A stretch of DNA of 64,000 nucleotides from Scilla litardierei (GCA_030789695.1 CM061139.1:198187641-198251640); one strand, 5' to 3'; shown: positions 1 through 12,773, counted from the first letter of the stretch. The notes: a model not told the origin generated them from the sequence alone. Translations and numbers: made by a program.

Positions 1-947
1 ATGGATTTGATAGGCCGTAACATGGCATTTTTATTTTCTTTAGCTACATTTGAAAATTTTTGTTGGAGGAATTGTTGCTAGTTGTTGTATAGGCAAATTG
101 GTGTTAATTTCTGAGCATCATTCATGCGGATGCTATGTAGTTGTAACAATCACCACTTGATTTGTTGGTTTATAGAAAAGACATTGTCTTTTTTTTTCAT
201 TGCTTGGACTGGAATGCTTTTTTTACAAATAACATATGAGTGGGTTATGCTGTGTGTTAGATGCGGTTGCTTGCAGAAATAATAAGTTATATTTGTCTCG
301 TAGTTTGATAAAGTATTAGCCATATTTTTAAATTTTTTTCATGAATATCATTTATTTCTGCTTGAGAGCCTCTTATTTGTTCTGTAAGGATATGCAAAAC
401 ACTATCCGTTCATATGGTGACAGCCTTTTCTCGAACTGAGTTAATGGTGGAAAATTGGACTCGAGCATGTGCGGATCCTGTAGGCTGTAGTGCTATACTG
501 CTATGAAAAATTGACAACCTTAAAATTGTTGAGCTATGTTTGATTACCATGAGTTCCCGCAAGGTTTGTTAGAGATGAAATTGCATGATTGTCTTTCCTA
601 TTTGGGAAGATGCTTTCTCCAGTTGAAAATTTTATTGTACTTCATCGCGAATAACTACTTTGCAGAGCATTGAAATATTTTTATCAAATTGGATGCAGTT
701 TAGTTTTTAGATTTGTTGTGTGTATTTTGTTAGGTTCGTGTTGGTGTTCAGTCAATGTCGGTCTGGCCGTGCCTGTGCAATGCGGTGTGTAGATCTTGTG
801 CACTTTATGTTGCCTTTGGGAATGGAAGAGTTAACCTTTCATTGTTCAGAAACATGCAATAATGCCGAATACCTTTCGTTGGGAAGATATTGTTGGTCAC
901 TACTTAGTATTGTTCTTATATTGTCTCCTCCATAAGTATACATGTGT
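1..947. other. No gene recognised, left edge of window
   Basis: AT-rich sequence with no convincing exon. If the first coding exon of the downstream ATG18 gene lies far upstream, this would be intron, but I could not find that exon here. Nothing else is supported. Confidence 0.4.
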
Positions 948-1137
948 GCATGTGCGCATAAGTATATAAAACATGGTTAGATTGGTTAGATCATAAGCTT
1001 TCTCCATGGCTAGGTTGATTATTGAGGTTGTGTATGCTGCATGCATGTGCGCATAAGTATATAAAACATGGTTAGATTGGTTAGATCATAAGCTTTATCC
1101 ATGGCTAGGTTGATTATTGAGGTTGTGTATGCTGCTC
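948..1137. repeat. 95-bp tandem duplication
   Basis: Two almost identical 95-bp units lie head to tail (948-1042 and 1043-1137). Both start GCATGTGCGCATAAG and contain the same stretch with ATAAAACATGGTTAG; they differ by about one base. No coding function is seen. Confidence 0.9.
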
Positions 1138-2355
1138 GGACCTTGAATCTTGAAGAATATGTTAATAATGTTAGTGTCTAGCCCCACAACCCGGGGACGC
1201 AGCTTTTTTAATCAAGAATGTCAGTTCTTGCAGTTACCTAGTAAAACAATTTAGGCCATGAGCAAAGATGTATCGAAATGTTTATAGAAATTACATGCAT
1301 GTACATACATGCGAATTTACAACATTGGTTACATCATACGACATGCTACCAAAATAAAAAAAGGAAGATCTTTATGTACCTCACGATCCGAAGTCTGCAG
1401 TCTCCACAGCAAAGTCCGTGTCTCCTCTGGCTTCGTCTCAGCATCTGATAGTGCACCAAAATGAAGAGCCGACATTGGTCAATGGTAAATCACAGTAATT
1501 TTAGAATGTGAAATTAAACAGGTGTACTTGTATTACTTAAAACATGTAATAGAGAAAAAGAATAAAACAAGTAAGACCACACATGCAAGACCGTTCACAG
1601 TTTTTGAAGTTACATGATCATGGTTCTAACAGTTATATCAATCCTACACCGTGAACCATGCTGGAGAGTACAGTAGTAATTGTAGAGTCCAGTTGTAATT
1701 TAATTGCATGATTGACTAAAAATAAGGGAGGAACAGTCGTTTTGATCTAAGAGTAATTTCATCATCGATCGTTAAGGGTCATAGCCATATGTTTATGGTT
1801 TCATATGATTCAACAGGTAGTAGACATACTAAATATGTGATCCAACATGTAGTAACCTCATGATCTAACAAGTAGTAAAGGGACAATGCTCAGTCAAAGT
1901 CCAAAACCTAAGTCCAAAGCCAACCATAGGGGCAGACACCTAAGCCAAGAGGGGCAAAGCCCACGGATCTAGCAAGTAATAAGGGTAAAAACCCAAGTCT
2001 AACAAGGCCCAAGACTAACTTCAACATGAACAATCAACAACAAACTTACTGCCACCACCAAGCCCCAACGCGGTCGAAACTTCACCAAAACAACAAAACA
2101 TCGCCACTTCACAACCCTATAGCCAATACTCAGCAAGTCCAACACCAAAGGTCACCAAAAACAATACCAATCAACATCAAATGCAACCATGGCAGGCACG
2201 ACAGAGGGGTAGTCACGGCCAAGGCTAAGGGGCCCACAGGGGAGCCACGACAGAGGCTAGGCCCCTTAGGGCAGTCAAGGATAGGGTCAAGGCCACATGA
2301 CAGTCACGGTGGAGGCTATTGGGAGCCACGACAGTGGCGAGGGAGGGCAGCAGAG
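1138..2355. other. Unassigned intergenic or old-TE sequence
   Basis: No conserved exon. The stretch 1860-2340 is rich in A/C tracts and short direct motifs (AGGGGCCCACAGG-like) and looks like repeat-derived DNA, but no termini or protein similarity were recognised. The ORF at 2026-2463 has low-complexity composition and runs into the MITE, so it is not called. Confidence 0.3.
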
Positions 2356-2363
2356 GTCGTCGT

Positions 2364-2815
2364 TAGGGGTGGCAAAATAGACCCGACCCGACCCGAATTC
2401 GGCCTTTTGGGTCGGGTATGGGTAGGGGCCAATCCGGGTCGGGTCGAATTCGGGTCAACTTGACCGACCCGGATAAAAATCCGGGTCGGGTACGGGTATG
2501 ACCCCTCGACCCGGTTGACCCGAATTCGACCCGTATTTCAGTATTTTCACCTCGAACCCGACCCGGACCCGACCCTTTTTGCAAAATAATCACTCTTTCA
2601 CACCAAACCCGAATCGAACCCGAACCGAACCCGACCCGTAAGACAAACCGGGTCAGGTACGGGTCACCCTTGTTACGACCGGGTCGGGTACGGGTATCCG
2701 AACCCTGATCCGAATTTAATTCGGGTCGGGGTCGGGGTTACCCTTATTCCAGTCTTGTCAAATCGGATCTGACCCGAACCCGAACCGAACCGAACCGACC
2801 CGTTTGCCATCCCTA
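2364..2815. mobile_element. hAT-type MITE built of CGGGTC motifs
   Basis: A 452-bp non-coding element. Its left end TAGGGGTGGCAAA matches the inverse of its right end (TTTGCCATCCCTA) at 12 of 13 positions. It is flanked by a perfect 8-bp direct repeat GTCGTCGT (2356-2363 and 2816-2823), the TSD length expected of hAT transposons. The interior is almost entirely variants of GACCCG and CGGGTC in both orientations, so the element could fold into an extensive hairpin. It has no transposase and must have been moved in trans. Confidence 0.85.
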
Positions 2816-2823
2816 GTCGTCGT

Positions 2824-5220
2824 CAAGCCCTGAGAACACCCGAGACTTGTTCAGAAGCACTATTGCAAGCAGAATAAGAACTTTAAAACCATATTCGAGA
2901 ATTAAGGTGATTTACCGAATGCCGGAGACCTATGTTGCCTCGACGTTGTATGGCTGTAGTTGCTAGGGTAGAGGAGAAAACTGAACACCAAACCCGAACT
3001 CAAAGTAAGAGAGAAAAATTGAAATTATTCTTGAGAAAATGTTTTTTTCTTTGAAAAACCAAAACCCTAGAAAACCATGGGGATTTGTAAAGGGACAAAG
3101 AGAGCATGTGAGCTCACGAGAGAGCAGAGGAGCCGTGGTTTTGCCACAAAGGAGATCTGCGTTGAAACAATAGGTTTCATACTGAGATCTCATGGTGAGA
3201 TCCCATGATTTTAGGACGTGGTTGATCTATGAGGTAGTGACAGTTCTCGGGTGAGGTTGTGAGAGGGAGAGAGAGCCTTGGGGTGCTGCGAGTTTTCTTC
3301 TCGACGAAGAAACGAATGAAAGAGAAGAGAGGGGCTCATCTAGGGTTTCCTTCCGCAAGGGAGTTCGAGAGAGGGGGGAGTCGGTGAGCACCTTGTGAGA
3401 GGGGTGTGATGGAGTTAGGTGGGAGAGTTGCGGGTGGGCTTTGGGTTTGAGTTGGGCCAGGGAATTAAAGGAAAAGGGAAAGCAAAAGAGAGAAAAAGAG
3501 AGAGGAAAAGGTTTTGGGCTCGTGGGCTTTGGGTTTGGGCTGCGGACGAAAAAGAGAAAAAAGAAAAAAGAAAACAAAGAACAAATGAAAAGAGAGAATT
3601 GTATATCACCAAAAGTTGGGGACTTCACTGCCTAATTTTGGTTAGTGTAAAAATTTTAAAACTTCATGCCAATGCAACAACTGAGTTTTGAAGAGCGAGT
3701 TGTTTATGAAGACATGCCTTTTGTTGTCAAAAGTATTACCCATGCAGATTTGGTAGCTTGTGAATTTATGAAAGCGGTTTGGATGTTGCCGATTCCTTCA
3801 TGTTTCCATTAAAAATGGATGATTTAGATACTATCCATGTTAGTGAACTAGGGAAGTCATTGTAGGTTGCTGCCTTTAATCGTTTTGATGGTACTTCTCG
3901 AAGGATTTGTATGTTGCTCTTTAACTTGACCATCAGATGGGTTGGTTTTTGAGACATGCTTTGGGTTTCAATGCACTTTAGATTTTAGATTTAATTGAAA
4001 TGCTGGGGATTGGAGGAAGAAAGGCAAGTTGGAGATTCTGTAGTACCTTGATTAAACTTAATCAGTATGTAAATTTTCTATTGATTTAACAATACAACAG
4101 GCTGTCACAAATTTCTTTATCTTTTTTTAGACAGGTAATATGTTTCAGCAGTTATGTCTGATTAAGTTCAGTGTACTTGTTGATATTGAAATGTGCCCAA
4201 CACCAATGGATGTTTATAACTTGCATTGAGAATCAAGCCACATTCCATTTTAGAAATGTTATAAGGGCTGTTTGGGGATGTATCTGGTGACACTAGACTG
4301 TAGAGCACTCCGACTTTTATTGCTTCGGCAAACTTGCAAGTTTGGATAGGTAGCGGCTGTGGTTAACATGGAGTTGATGGATGTTGAAGTTCCATGTTCT
4401 CTCCTGAATTATGGGGTACTGATGATTCTTTTTGGTCATTTGGAATAGGGTGGAATTGTGTGCCAAATGGGGGTTGTTCTACTGCAGGACCTAACTTTGG
4501 TCACTCTTCTGGTTGGGCAATATCAATGTTGATGTTTTGAAAGTACATTGGAAAGGATGTAGCTGCAGCGGACTCCATGGTGCATGTGATTGATGTGCAT
4601 CTTATTGTTGTGGGGGTATTCGGCTTGGCTTAACTACTGTATCACCTGGAGTATGAGATCTCAATGCCGCATAAAGTTGTATGTTAGACCACGCCGAATC
4701 TTGCCAGTGCTAGTCTTGTTATTGGACGGGATGCACAATTACTTATGCTGTCGCCAAATATTCTTTCTTATATAAAAAATCATTTGTTTTTATAAACATA
4801 TTTAAGCTGAGGTTTTGTGCAACTTAAAAGTTGATAACATGACATGGGATTGAATTTAATCTGTAGGGTTTAATAACCATGGAAAGATACCATTTAGTTA
4901 CCCCAAATGAATATTATCTTTATGTGATGATAATTGCTTAATTTCATCATCCAAGTTCTCATAACTGTATACTGCAGTAGTTATTTGATGTTTTCACTAA
5001 CTGTGATTACTTTCCTTTTAAATTAGTAATTTTTTCCTCTCTTCTGTGAATAACCGTAGTCCCTCCAGAATTTGATAGAGAGGTGACTATAGTGGAATTA
5101 TCTACGAGAATTGTCCTTGAATGCTCTGATGTCTATAATGTTATAATCATTTGCACTATTACTTGAACTGCAACTAGTTTATTTGTGCTTAGTCTCATAA
5201 GTTCTGTGATTGCTGATTAG
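2824..5220. other. Sequence 5' of the first visible ATG18 exon
   Basis: Contains a purine-rich G/A stretch (about 3230-3600) and otherwise AT-rich DNA. The ORFs at 3227-3691 on both strands are low-complexity products of the purine tract and are not called. A polypyrimidine-poor acceptor ending TGATTAG at 5220 opens the next feature, so part of this is intron of that gene. Confidence 0.4.
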
Positions 5221-8200
5221 GTGTTCTGGGCTGGATTTGACAAATTGGAGGGCGAAGATTGTGTCCTTCGGCAAGTTCTTTTGCTTGGTTATAGGTCTGG
5301 TTTTCAGATTTGGGATGTCGAGGATGCAGATAATGTTCGGCAGTTAGCTTCCAGACATGATGGTCCTGTTTCATTTTTGCAAATGCTAAAGAAACCCATT
5401 GCTTTGAAAAGGTCTGGAGATAAGTTTGTAGATGTTCGTCCGATGCTGGTTGCTGTTGGAGATGTATCTCTGTCTGGCAGTTATAGCAATTCTGATGGTA
5501 CCTCTCACGGCTATGGAAATTCAGGCATTTTCCAGGAATTTGGTAGCGATAACTCATTGCCTATATTTGTTCATTTTTATTCATTAAGGACTCATGATTA
5601 CGTTCATGTTTTGAAGTTCAGAACATCAATTTTCTCAGTGAGGTGTAGTCCTCGCATTGTAGCTATTTCGCAAACTTCTCAGGTATTTTCACTATTATTG
5701 GCATATACCACAAACCTTTCTTTGGGGGTAAAATCATCGTTTTAATAAGAAATCCATTAATGCTGCAGGTTCATTGTTTCAATGCTGGAACTTTAGAGAG
5801 GGAATATACGATTCTCACGTGTCCTATAGCTTCGGGAAGCCCTGTTTCTGGGGGTATAGGTTATGGACCACTTGCAGTTGGGCCTAGATGGTTGGCTTAT
5901 AGCGGAAATCCAGTTGTGGTTTTAAATAATAGCCGCGTCAGCCCGCAGCATCTGGCCTCTGCTACGAGTTTGTCCCAAACTCCTACCAATGGGAGTTTGG
6001 TGGCACACTATGCAAAAGAATCAAGCAAACAACTTGCGGCTGGTATTGTGACCCTTGGGGATATTGGGTACAAGAAGTTTACGAAGTATTGCTCTGAATT
6101 TATAGCTGACAATAATGGCTCTATAAAAAACGGGAGTTCCAGCTTTAAAGCCAATGGTACAATCAGCAGTCATGTACCTGACTCGGACAATATTGGAATG
6201 GTAGTATATCTTTTGTTGCATAGACTTATTTCCTCCGTGTTCTGCAATTGATATAATTATCATTTTGATCCTTACTTTCATATTGTTTGCATCAAGCTTC
6301 AAAATCTAGAAGAGGTTTGCCCTCATTTTAATTTAAATCTAAAAGCTCCAGTTGAAGGTTCATTTATTTCAATTTTTTTTTCAAGGAACTTGTTGAAGCT
6401 ATCTCTTTTAATTTCATTAATTTAAAGTTTCAGTTTATGGGTTCATAGATTTCTTTATGTTACCAAGAATGCATGTATTTTATTTCTTTAATATTATGTG
6501 TCTTGTTCATGGGTTAACCCATATGGATTATCAATTGAAAGCATCCATGACCTGTTGATATTTTTTTGTTATCTTCTCAGTCTTGATATCTGGTTGTCTA
6601 TCCTTGACACTTTCAGGTTATCGTCCGAGACATTGTTCTCAAATCTGTAATTGTGCAGTTCAGGGCGCATAAGAGTCCTATTGCTGCATTATGTTTTGAT
6701 CCTAGTGGGACATTGTTAGTTACCGCATCTATTAATGGTCACTATATTAATGTGTTCCGGATTATGCCTTCTACACATGGAGATTCTTCTGGTTCCGACG
6801 CAACGGGGAGTTGCGTTCATCTTTACAGGTTGCAACGTGGCATCACCAATGCGGTACATATGTAAACAATGGGTTAATTTTTAATTAAATCTGCACTTGC
6901 TTATTCCTGAGCTTTCTATTCCATTTATTATGTTATCAGGTTATACAAGATATAAGTTTTAGTGATGACAGCCAATGGATAATGATCAGTTCATCTAGGG
7001 GAACCAGTCATTTGTTTTCAGTTTCTCTATCGGGGCGGGTTGCAAACATCAATGTTTCTGATGTCAAGTTGACAAATGGTGGATATGTACCAGAGTTGAC
7101 ATCGAAGAGTGGGCCTCAAAGTGCAGATACATCTAAGATCAACCACCAGAGCCTTTACCCCTCTGGGAATCCTATCACATTATCAGTTGTAAGCAGAATA
7201 AGAAATGGAAATGGGTGGAAAGGCACTGTAACTGGTGCAGCAGCAGCAGCAACTGGTCGAGTCAGTCCTCTATCTGGAGCTGTTGCTTCTGTTTTTCACA
7301 ACTGCAATGGATCTGGGCTGTACCCGGACTTAAGCTCATCGAGAACAAAATATTACTTGCTTGTTTTCTCTCCGACTGGTTGTATTATACAGTATGGCTT
7401 GCGGCAGTCAATGGGGGAAGATTCTGGCATTGATCTCTCTGGGTTAAATGCCGTCTCTAATGGAATGTCACTGGAGTCTGATTCGAGGTTAGTGGTGGAG
7501 GCACTTCAGAAATGGGATATTTGTCATAAACGTAATAGGAGAGATCGGGCTGATTATGTTGATGTGTATGGTGAACACGCAAATGGTGATTCTTCGAAAC
7601 TTTTCCAGAAAGGGATGAAAAAAGGAACAAGCATCTATCCCACTGATGGTGGCATAGATGCAAGAGGGCAGCATAGCTCCGAAGAAAATAATCACATGTA
7701 TATATCCGAGGTTGAGTTGCATATGCATTCAGCCCGAATGCCCTTATGGGCAAAGCCGGAGGTACTTTAAAATTTTCACATGCATGATTAGTACCTGTTT
7801 TTTGCGTTGATATTATCTCATGATCTATGTATTCTGTGAAATCAATAAATATCCTTTGAACGTTTGGTTTGCCAGATATATTTTCAGGTGATGATCGATG
7901 AAAACATCATTACAGCTGGTAACAATGTTGTGGGTGGTGAAATTGAGATAGAGAGGATTCCAACTCGAACAGTTGAAGCTAGGTCAAAGGAACCCATCCC
8001 AGTTTTTGACTATCTTCAGTCATCTAGATTCCAAAAATCGAGGTTTCATTCTACCATTTAACTGCAGTTTGCCTTTGAAGTTCATGCACAGTGACTTGGA
8101 AACGTGTGCTTCATCGTGTGCAAGTATAGATGGAAATGCTAAAGAATGTAACATCCTGATTTTTGGTTGATGATCGCTAGCCATTAGTATATGCCAAATG

Positions 8201-9898
8201 CACAGTTATATTTGATTTAATGACCAGATTTTGGGCATGGGCGCATGCACATGACAATTTATTTAATATATTTGTCAACAGAAAAAATTGAGGGGGGTTT
8301 ATCGGTGCTTTGTTCCTTAGGCTATGTTTGGTTTGAGAGAAATTGAGAGAAAGAAAAGTGAAATGAAAATGAAATAGAAAAGGAAAGAAAAGGAAAAAGA
8401 AAGCAAATTCTTTTTCATGTTTGGTTATTGAGGAAAATGGTAAAGAAAATTAAAAGGAAAATGGTAACGAAAATCAAAGTCGATCAATTTATCATGTTAC
8501 CATTCCGTTCTCTCTTCTATAAATTGCACCCACTATCATTCACAAAAAATATTTTTATTATGTAAGCATGAAGAAAATGTCGTGAGGAAAAGTTTAGTAA
8601 TAAATATGTAGCTGAAAAGGGGAGGGAAAAGTTCTCACTAGTTTTCCTCTGGTTTGTGGAGAGAATGAGAGGGAAAAGTTCTATTTCTTTTTTTCCTTCA
8701 CTTTCCTCATTTTTTTTTTACTTTTCTTTCCAACCAAACCAAGGAAAGCAATTTTTCCCTTAACTTTCTTTTCTCTTTCTCTCCCCCCCTCCCCCCCCCC
8801 CAAAAAAAAAAACAAACAAACAAGGCCTTAATATATATTTGATTTGCATATGGTGAACACGACTCGTTGATTATTACTTTTCTACCTTGCAGTCTGTACC
8901 TCATTTCTAGGCATGCAAAGTTACGTAGGAGCTGGTATGTTCAACTGTGCAATTTTGATTTTTATGGGTTTAGATGCAAAAACTGCACCTTGATGTAGAC
9001 CCCCTTCATTATTTGTTGACGGGTCCCTGGCTTAAACTTAATAGTAGGTACAATAGATATATTTCCAGACAATGATATTATTACTATTATGGTGTTGCAT
9101 GCTAAGTCAAAAATATTGGTATATTATTTGATTTAAAATATGTAGATCCAGACATGGTTTTATGACTATGGCCATCATTAATCCTTTGCGGTTTAATGTG
9201 GATTCAACTTATGGCTCTTCAACTGTTTCTTACATCTTTAAGGATATCATGTGGAAATGTTGGATTTGTTTTTTAATATGTTTATTATCATTCTCAAATC
9301 ATTTTCCTGCAAATTCTATTCTTATCTATCCATTCAACAGTATGCATCATTTATGGTTGCTAATTTTTGAGGGCTTTAGTTTCTAAAGCAACGATTTTGT
9401 TTATGTGCTTGATTTCCTTTTTGAGGAAAACAGTGGCATAAGACATTAACATAATTTTTTGTTTCTCATTCGAATTTTAATAATTTCAACATCTATCTTT
9501 AGTCCACAGCATAACCTGTTTTTATTCTATTTAGGACGAATCATTTTGACTATAGCAGAAATGGGCCACTAACACATCAACAGTCTGGAATTTCCGAGGA
9601 TGGAAGGCTCCCTCGGAGAAGCAGTTTTAGTTCTCTTTACTGCATGTCTGAAAGTTCTGCTACAGCAGAGCATCCCAACACTATCAATGGGAATTGTTCG
9701 GATACTTCTCATGCATCCACAGGAACCAAGGAGGACTTTGTAAATAATAGCATGTACAGCCAAAATGTAAAAGACAAACTCGAGTTTGTAAATAATAGGG
9801 AGGGCCTGAAGATGGAGGGCCACCTCGAGTGTGTAAATAGCATTGAAAGCCTGAAGATGGAAAACCACTTTCTGGATCATGACAATGACATCGATTAA
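5221..9898 (+). CDS. ATG18: ATG18f/g/h-type autophagy protein (WD40 plus BCAS3 domain), 5' partial
   Basis: Six exons join in frame: 5221-5682, 5769-6200, 6617-6853, 6940-7761, 7876-8042 and 9535-9898 (827 codons plus TAA). Every junction has GT-AG; only the 8042/9535 junction splits a codon. Family: PROPPIN beta-propellers that bind PI3P/PI(3,5)P2 on autophagic and endosomal membranes; this subgroup has a C-terminal BCAS3-like domain. Seen: VFWAGFDKLE opening the propeller, AHKSPIAALCFDPSGTLL as a WD blade, LQRG (6830-6841) where canonical PROPPINs have F/LRRG, then NAVIQDISFSDDSQW, and the BCAS3-like stretch ARMPLWAKPE / PVFDYLQ near the end. The first coding exon (about 60 residues expected) is not found, so the start is missing. 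The subgroup letter cannot be fixed. Confidence 0.93.
8320..8827. mobile_element. Tourist/Harbinger-like MITE in the last ATG18 intron
   Basis: About 508 bp with imperfect inverted termini: left GGCTATGTTTGGTTTG, and right end reading inward GGCCTTGTTTGTTTG. It is flanked by TTA on both sides (8317-8319 and 8828-8830), the usual PIF/Harbinger target duplication. The interior is A/G-rich on the left and T/C-rich on the right, consistent with a long fold-back. It lies wholly in the intron 8043-9534 and should be spliced out. Confidence 0.65.
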
Positions 9899-10800
9899 GG
9901 TGAAACCTTTTATTGGTTTACATATTTTATATTTTACTACATGCATGCGGGGTTTTCTTTTACAACTTACGTTTACATTTTTCTCTATTCTATTTGTTTT
10001 TCCTTCAAAACCAGGCTCTTATTGTGGCTTGTAACTTGGATTTTATTTCCAATTGTGTATCACCTTAATCTTAGTTATAAATGAGTTGAGGTATTTGAGC
10101 TGCCGCTAAAATTGATGGCTGCATCTGTTTTGATTTATGGACATTTTATTTTTATCTCACCTGTTCATTTACTGCTTGAAATCAAGCAAAGGGTTTAAGA
10201 ACAAAATGGCTTAGAAAAATTCCGAAACATGGAAGGGTCAGTTTTACTCGAAGATTCAATTCATATTGCTATATAATTGTTTCCCACTGCGGACATTTTG
10301 TGGAGTATTGGGTTCTCAGATGCGCTTGCTATTTTTTGCTGCTTGACCTTAGAACAGTTGATTTAACCATGTTTGATGCTTTTATGCGGCAATATTATCT
10401 TCTCAATGCCACTAACAAATCTTTCTGGGTCTACCAATTTGATGAGTATAATGATTATTAAAGTATTATGTCTAAATCACACTTGCTCCACTTTTTACCC
10501 TCGACCATAACCCTTGTTTCTGTTTTTGTTATTGACAGATTGCATGAGTTGTCAAGGCTTTATGGGTTGGTTAGACCTTCATCAGGCGTTCAGCAAGCAT
10601 TCTTTCATTCTCTCAAAAGGCTCTTTAACTTGTGTTTTGTGTATATATAGGAGTGGTGAGATGTAAAGGAAGGAGAAGGGTTCATCTGTGAATCAATCAC
10701 ATTGGGATAAATTCTATTTCTGTCATACCTTTGTAAATAAATGTTTCTTCATTATGTTTCCAATAAATGACTGTAATCTGTAAATAATATATCAAGACTG
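9899..10800 (+). other. ATG18 3' UTR and downstream sequence
   Basis: Follows the TAA stop. AATAAA-type signals occur near 10737 (AATAAATG) and 10763 (CAATAAATG), so transcription probably ends by about 10.8 kb. A CAG at 10538-10548 followed by ATTGCATGAG could be an acceptor of a 3' UTR intron, but this is only a possibility. Confidence 0.4.
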
Positions 10801-11172
10801 GAAGTACCTGCTTCAGTGCCAACTTTTACTATGTAACAACACAAATGCTTATGTGCTTCTATAATAGTATAATGTCCCGTCTCCAATTCATGTTTTTTAG
10901 CTGCTACTTGCAGCACTTTGACAGTGAGTGGGTCAATTAATACACTTCTACTAAGTTGCAGGTGTGTCTTGTGTAATTACTTCGGAAGCGTATGCTTATA
11001 TGGCTGGTTCTTATATGCATATATAAGCATGTTTTATGCTACACTTAATAGGTTTGAGAAGTCGCATGTATGTAAATTTCTTACATACATAGACCTCTAA
11101 GAGAGCGCTATATTCATATGAAACAGAAGAGTACGATTTTTATAGGAATTCATTATTCTTTATCATACAAAA
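10801..11172. other. Intergenic, nothing recognised
   Basis: AT-rich sequence between the ATG18 3' end and the left 1.4-kb repeat. No exon, RNA or TE terminus is supported. Confidence 0.4.
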
Positions 11173-12542
11173 TATGTCAAATATAAGAGTTGTGAGAATC
11201 TTGAATTCCTTTGTAAATTTTTGCATGCCAAATCCATCTTAACTCTAAAGTTTTCGTTGTTTATTTTCAATACGGATTAAATTGCATTTTGGAGAGAGTT
11301 TTTTTATTTTTTGGATTCATTGAAAAACAGTAAAGAATACTCGACCGTACACGGTGGTTGGTCACCCATCTTGGTACTGCTCTCGGAGTCTCATTCAAGC
11401 ACTTATCTTTGGAGTTTTCATGGAACCGGAAGAAGCCAGAAAATACCATGGAGCCTCAGCGACATAGTTTCCAATGTTACATTCTGGGAAGAAACATAGT
11501 TTCTGTTGTGGCTTTTTTTTTTTCCGGTTTTGTTGTTTTTTTGAATCGAATTTTGATAGCCAGAGTAATCTTAGGAGAAAAAGTGCAAGACCCAATAAAG
11601 CTGAAAGTTGATGGATCATAGATCCAGAAGTGTGTTATGACAATGAAAAATGAGAACTAAAAACTAAAATAGCCTTACTGATATAGATAGATAAAGATTA
11701 TTACAAAAAGTAAAGAGAGGGACTAAGATATTCATGAAAATGGGTCCAGAAAGGGCATAAAAATCGGGTCAAGATAAAGGGTTAGGGCCGACCATGGCAT
11801 GGTGTCCATACAAAGTACAAACCGAAAAAGTCATGGGACCGGGTTCAACCCTTTCAAAGAAATGGCGGAGGTTCGGGCGTCCGGGCCGGGACCAGGGCCA
11901 ACCCAAAGCCCGGCCCTGGCCCATGGCCCTAGGTCGTTAATACATCAAGGGCCACTTTATTTATTTATAAAAATTATTACCGCTACGCTCTAATCCATAA
12001 GCGTTTACTGCTACTTATGGATTGTTTTATTGACTTCTTTACAGACGTGCCCATCATATTTAAACTTCAAGAAGTAAAAGAATAAGGCTGGACTGAAAGC
12101 CTGCATGCTAATGTTGGTGCCGAATCTTTTGCGGCCCAGGCCCACGGCATTTCGTTCCTCGTTACCTCCCATACTTCATTATTGCAACTGGTTTTGTTTG
12201 AAAAAAATTCTTGGTAGATTTCGCGAAAAATGCTGCGAAATCGGCTTTACGTCTTCTTCTATCCGTCTCAATCCCCAGGTTACTTCTCCTTTTCTATTAG
12301 TTTATGTTTGTCTTTTATTAACGGATAGCTTGATTCATTAGGGTTTTGATTTCTGTTGATTGCATAAAAATCACTTCTTGATGCTTTATTACCACTTGAA
12401 TTAAATTTGTTGTGCGTTGGATATTAAGATGATTTTTGCTATCGGCGCGAGTATTTTTGGATAACGCAGCAACCTCATAGAGGAAATTTTTTATACGGAG
12501 GCTTTCTTTTTTCCTCTTTATAATTATAAAAGGTTTATAATA
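11173..12542. repeat. Left 1.4-kb direct repeat (R1)
   Basis: This 1370-bp stretch is repeated in the same orientation at 16177-17887. Similarity starts at TATGTCAAATATAAGAG and ends at GGTTTATAATA in both copies, with only scattered differences apart from an inserted MITE and a short local duplication in the right copy. The copies bracket the PMD module like LTRs, but no TG...CA ends, primer-binding site or flanking target duplication were found. A tandem segmental duplication with later insertion between copies is therefore as likely. It contains a GC-rich CCCGGCC/GGCCC segment (11880-11935) and a promoter/5'UTR-like end, but no conserved ORF. Confidence 0.85.
11360..11440 (-). pseudogene. 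Degenerate 5S-rRNA-like sequence in R1
   Basis: Read on the minus strand, this part resembles the plant 5S rRNA internal promoter region. Plus-strand GGTCACCCATC, then TTGGTACTGCTCTCG, CAAGCACTTA, TTTGGAGTTTTCATGG and CCGG follow in the order of the complement of 5S rRNA, with point changes and a few extra bases between CTCTCG and CAAGCAC. It is too diverged and incomplete to be a working 5S gene. 5S-derived segments are known in plant Cassandra TRIM elements and in some SINEs; which applies here is unclear. Confidence 0.6.
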
Positions 12543-12672
12543 GGGTAATTTTTAGATTTAGGTTAAAATTTTAAAATAATATCAATTTTCGACCAACTTT
12601 TAAAATATTTTCAAATTTCGACCAAGTTGGTCCACGTCAGCGGCCTCGCGCCGCTGGCGGTTATTTACCCAT

Positions 12673-12773
12673 ATGGACGCACTTGCCAAGTGCGTCCATT
12701 CTAGCCGCACTTGGCAAGTGCGGCCAGTTTGAGTTGAGGTGGCACTGTACGGGCCGCACTTGGCAAGTGCGGC
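12673..12773. repeat. Three perfect palindromes in 100 bp
   Basis: Three hairpin-forming inverted repeats share the core GCACTTGSCAAGTGC: 12673-12699 (13-bp arms, 1-base centre), 12704-12724 (10-bp arms) and 12753-12773 (10-bp arms, identical to the second). They lie directly before the small coiled-coil ORF; the third ends at the base before its first ATG. They could be binding sites for a dimeric protein, subterminal repeats of a transposon, or RNA hairpins. Confidence 0.9.

Noticed and set aside
2026..2593. ORFs over the CGGGTC array
   Set aside because: Translations of MITE repeat units, repetitive in all frames.
3227..3691. Overlapping ORFs on both strands in the purine-rich stretch
   Set aside because: Low-complexity Lys/Glu/Arg or Ser/Phe/Pro products of a G/A-rich tract; no domain and no splice context.
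7215..7753. Antisense and shifted ORFs inside ATG18 exon 5
   Set aside because: Shadows of the conserved propeller frame.
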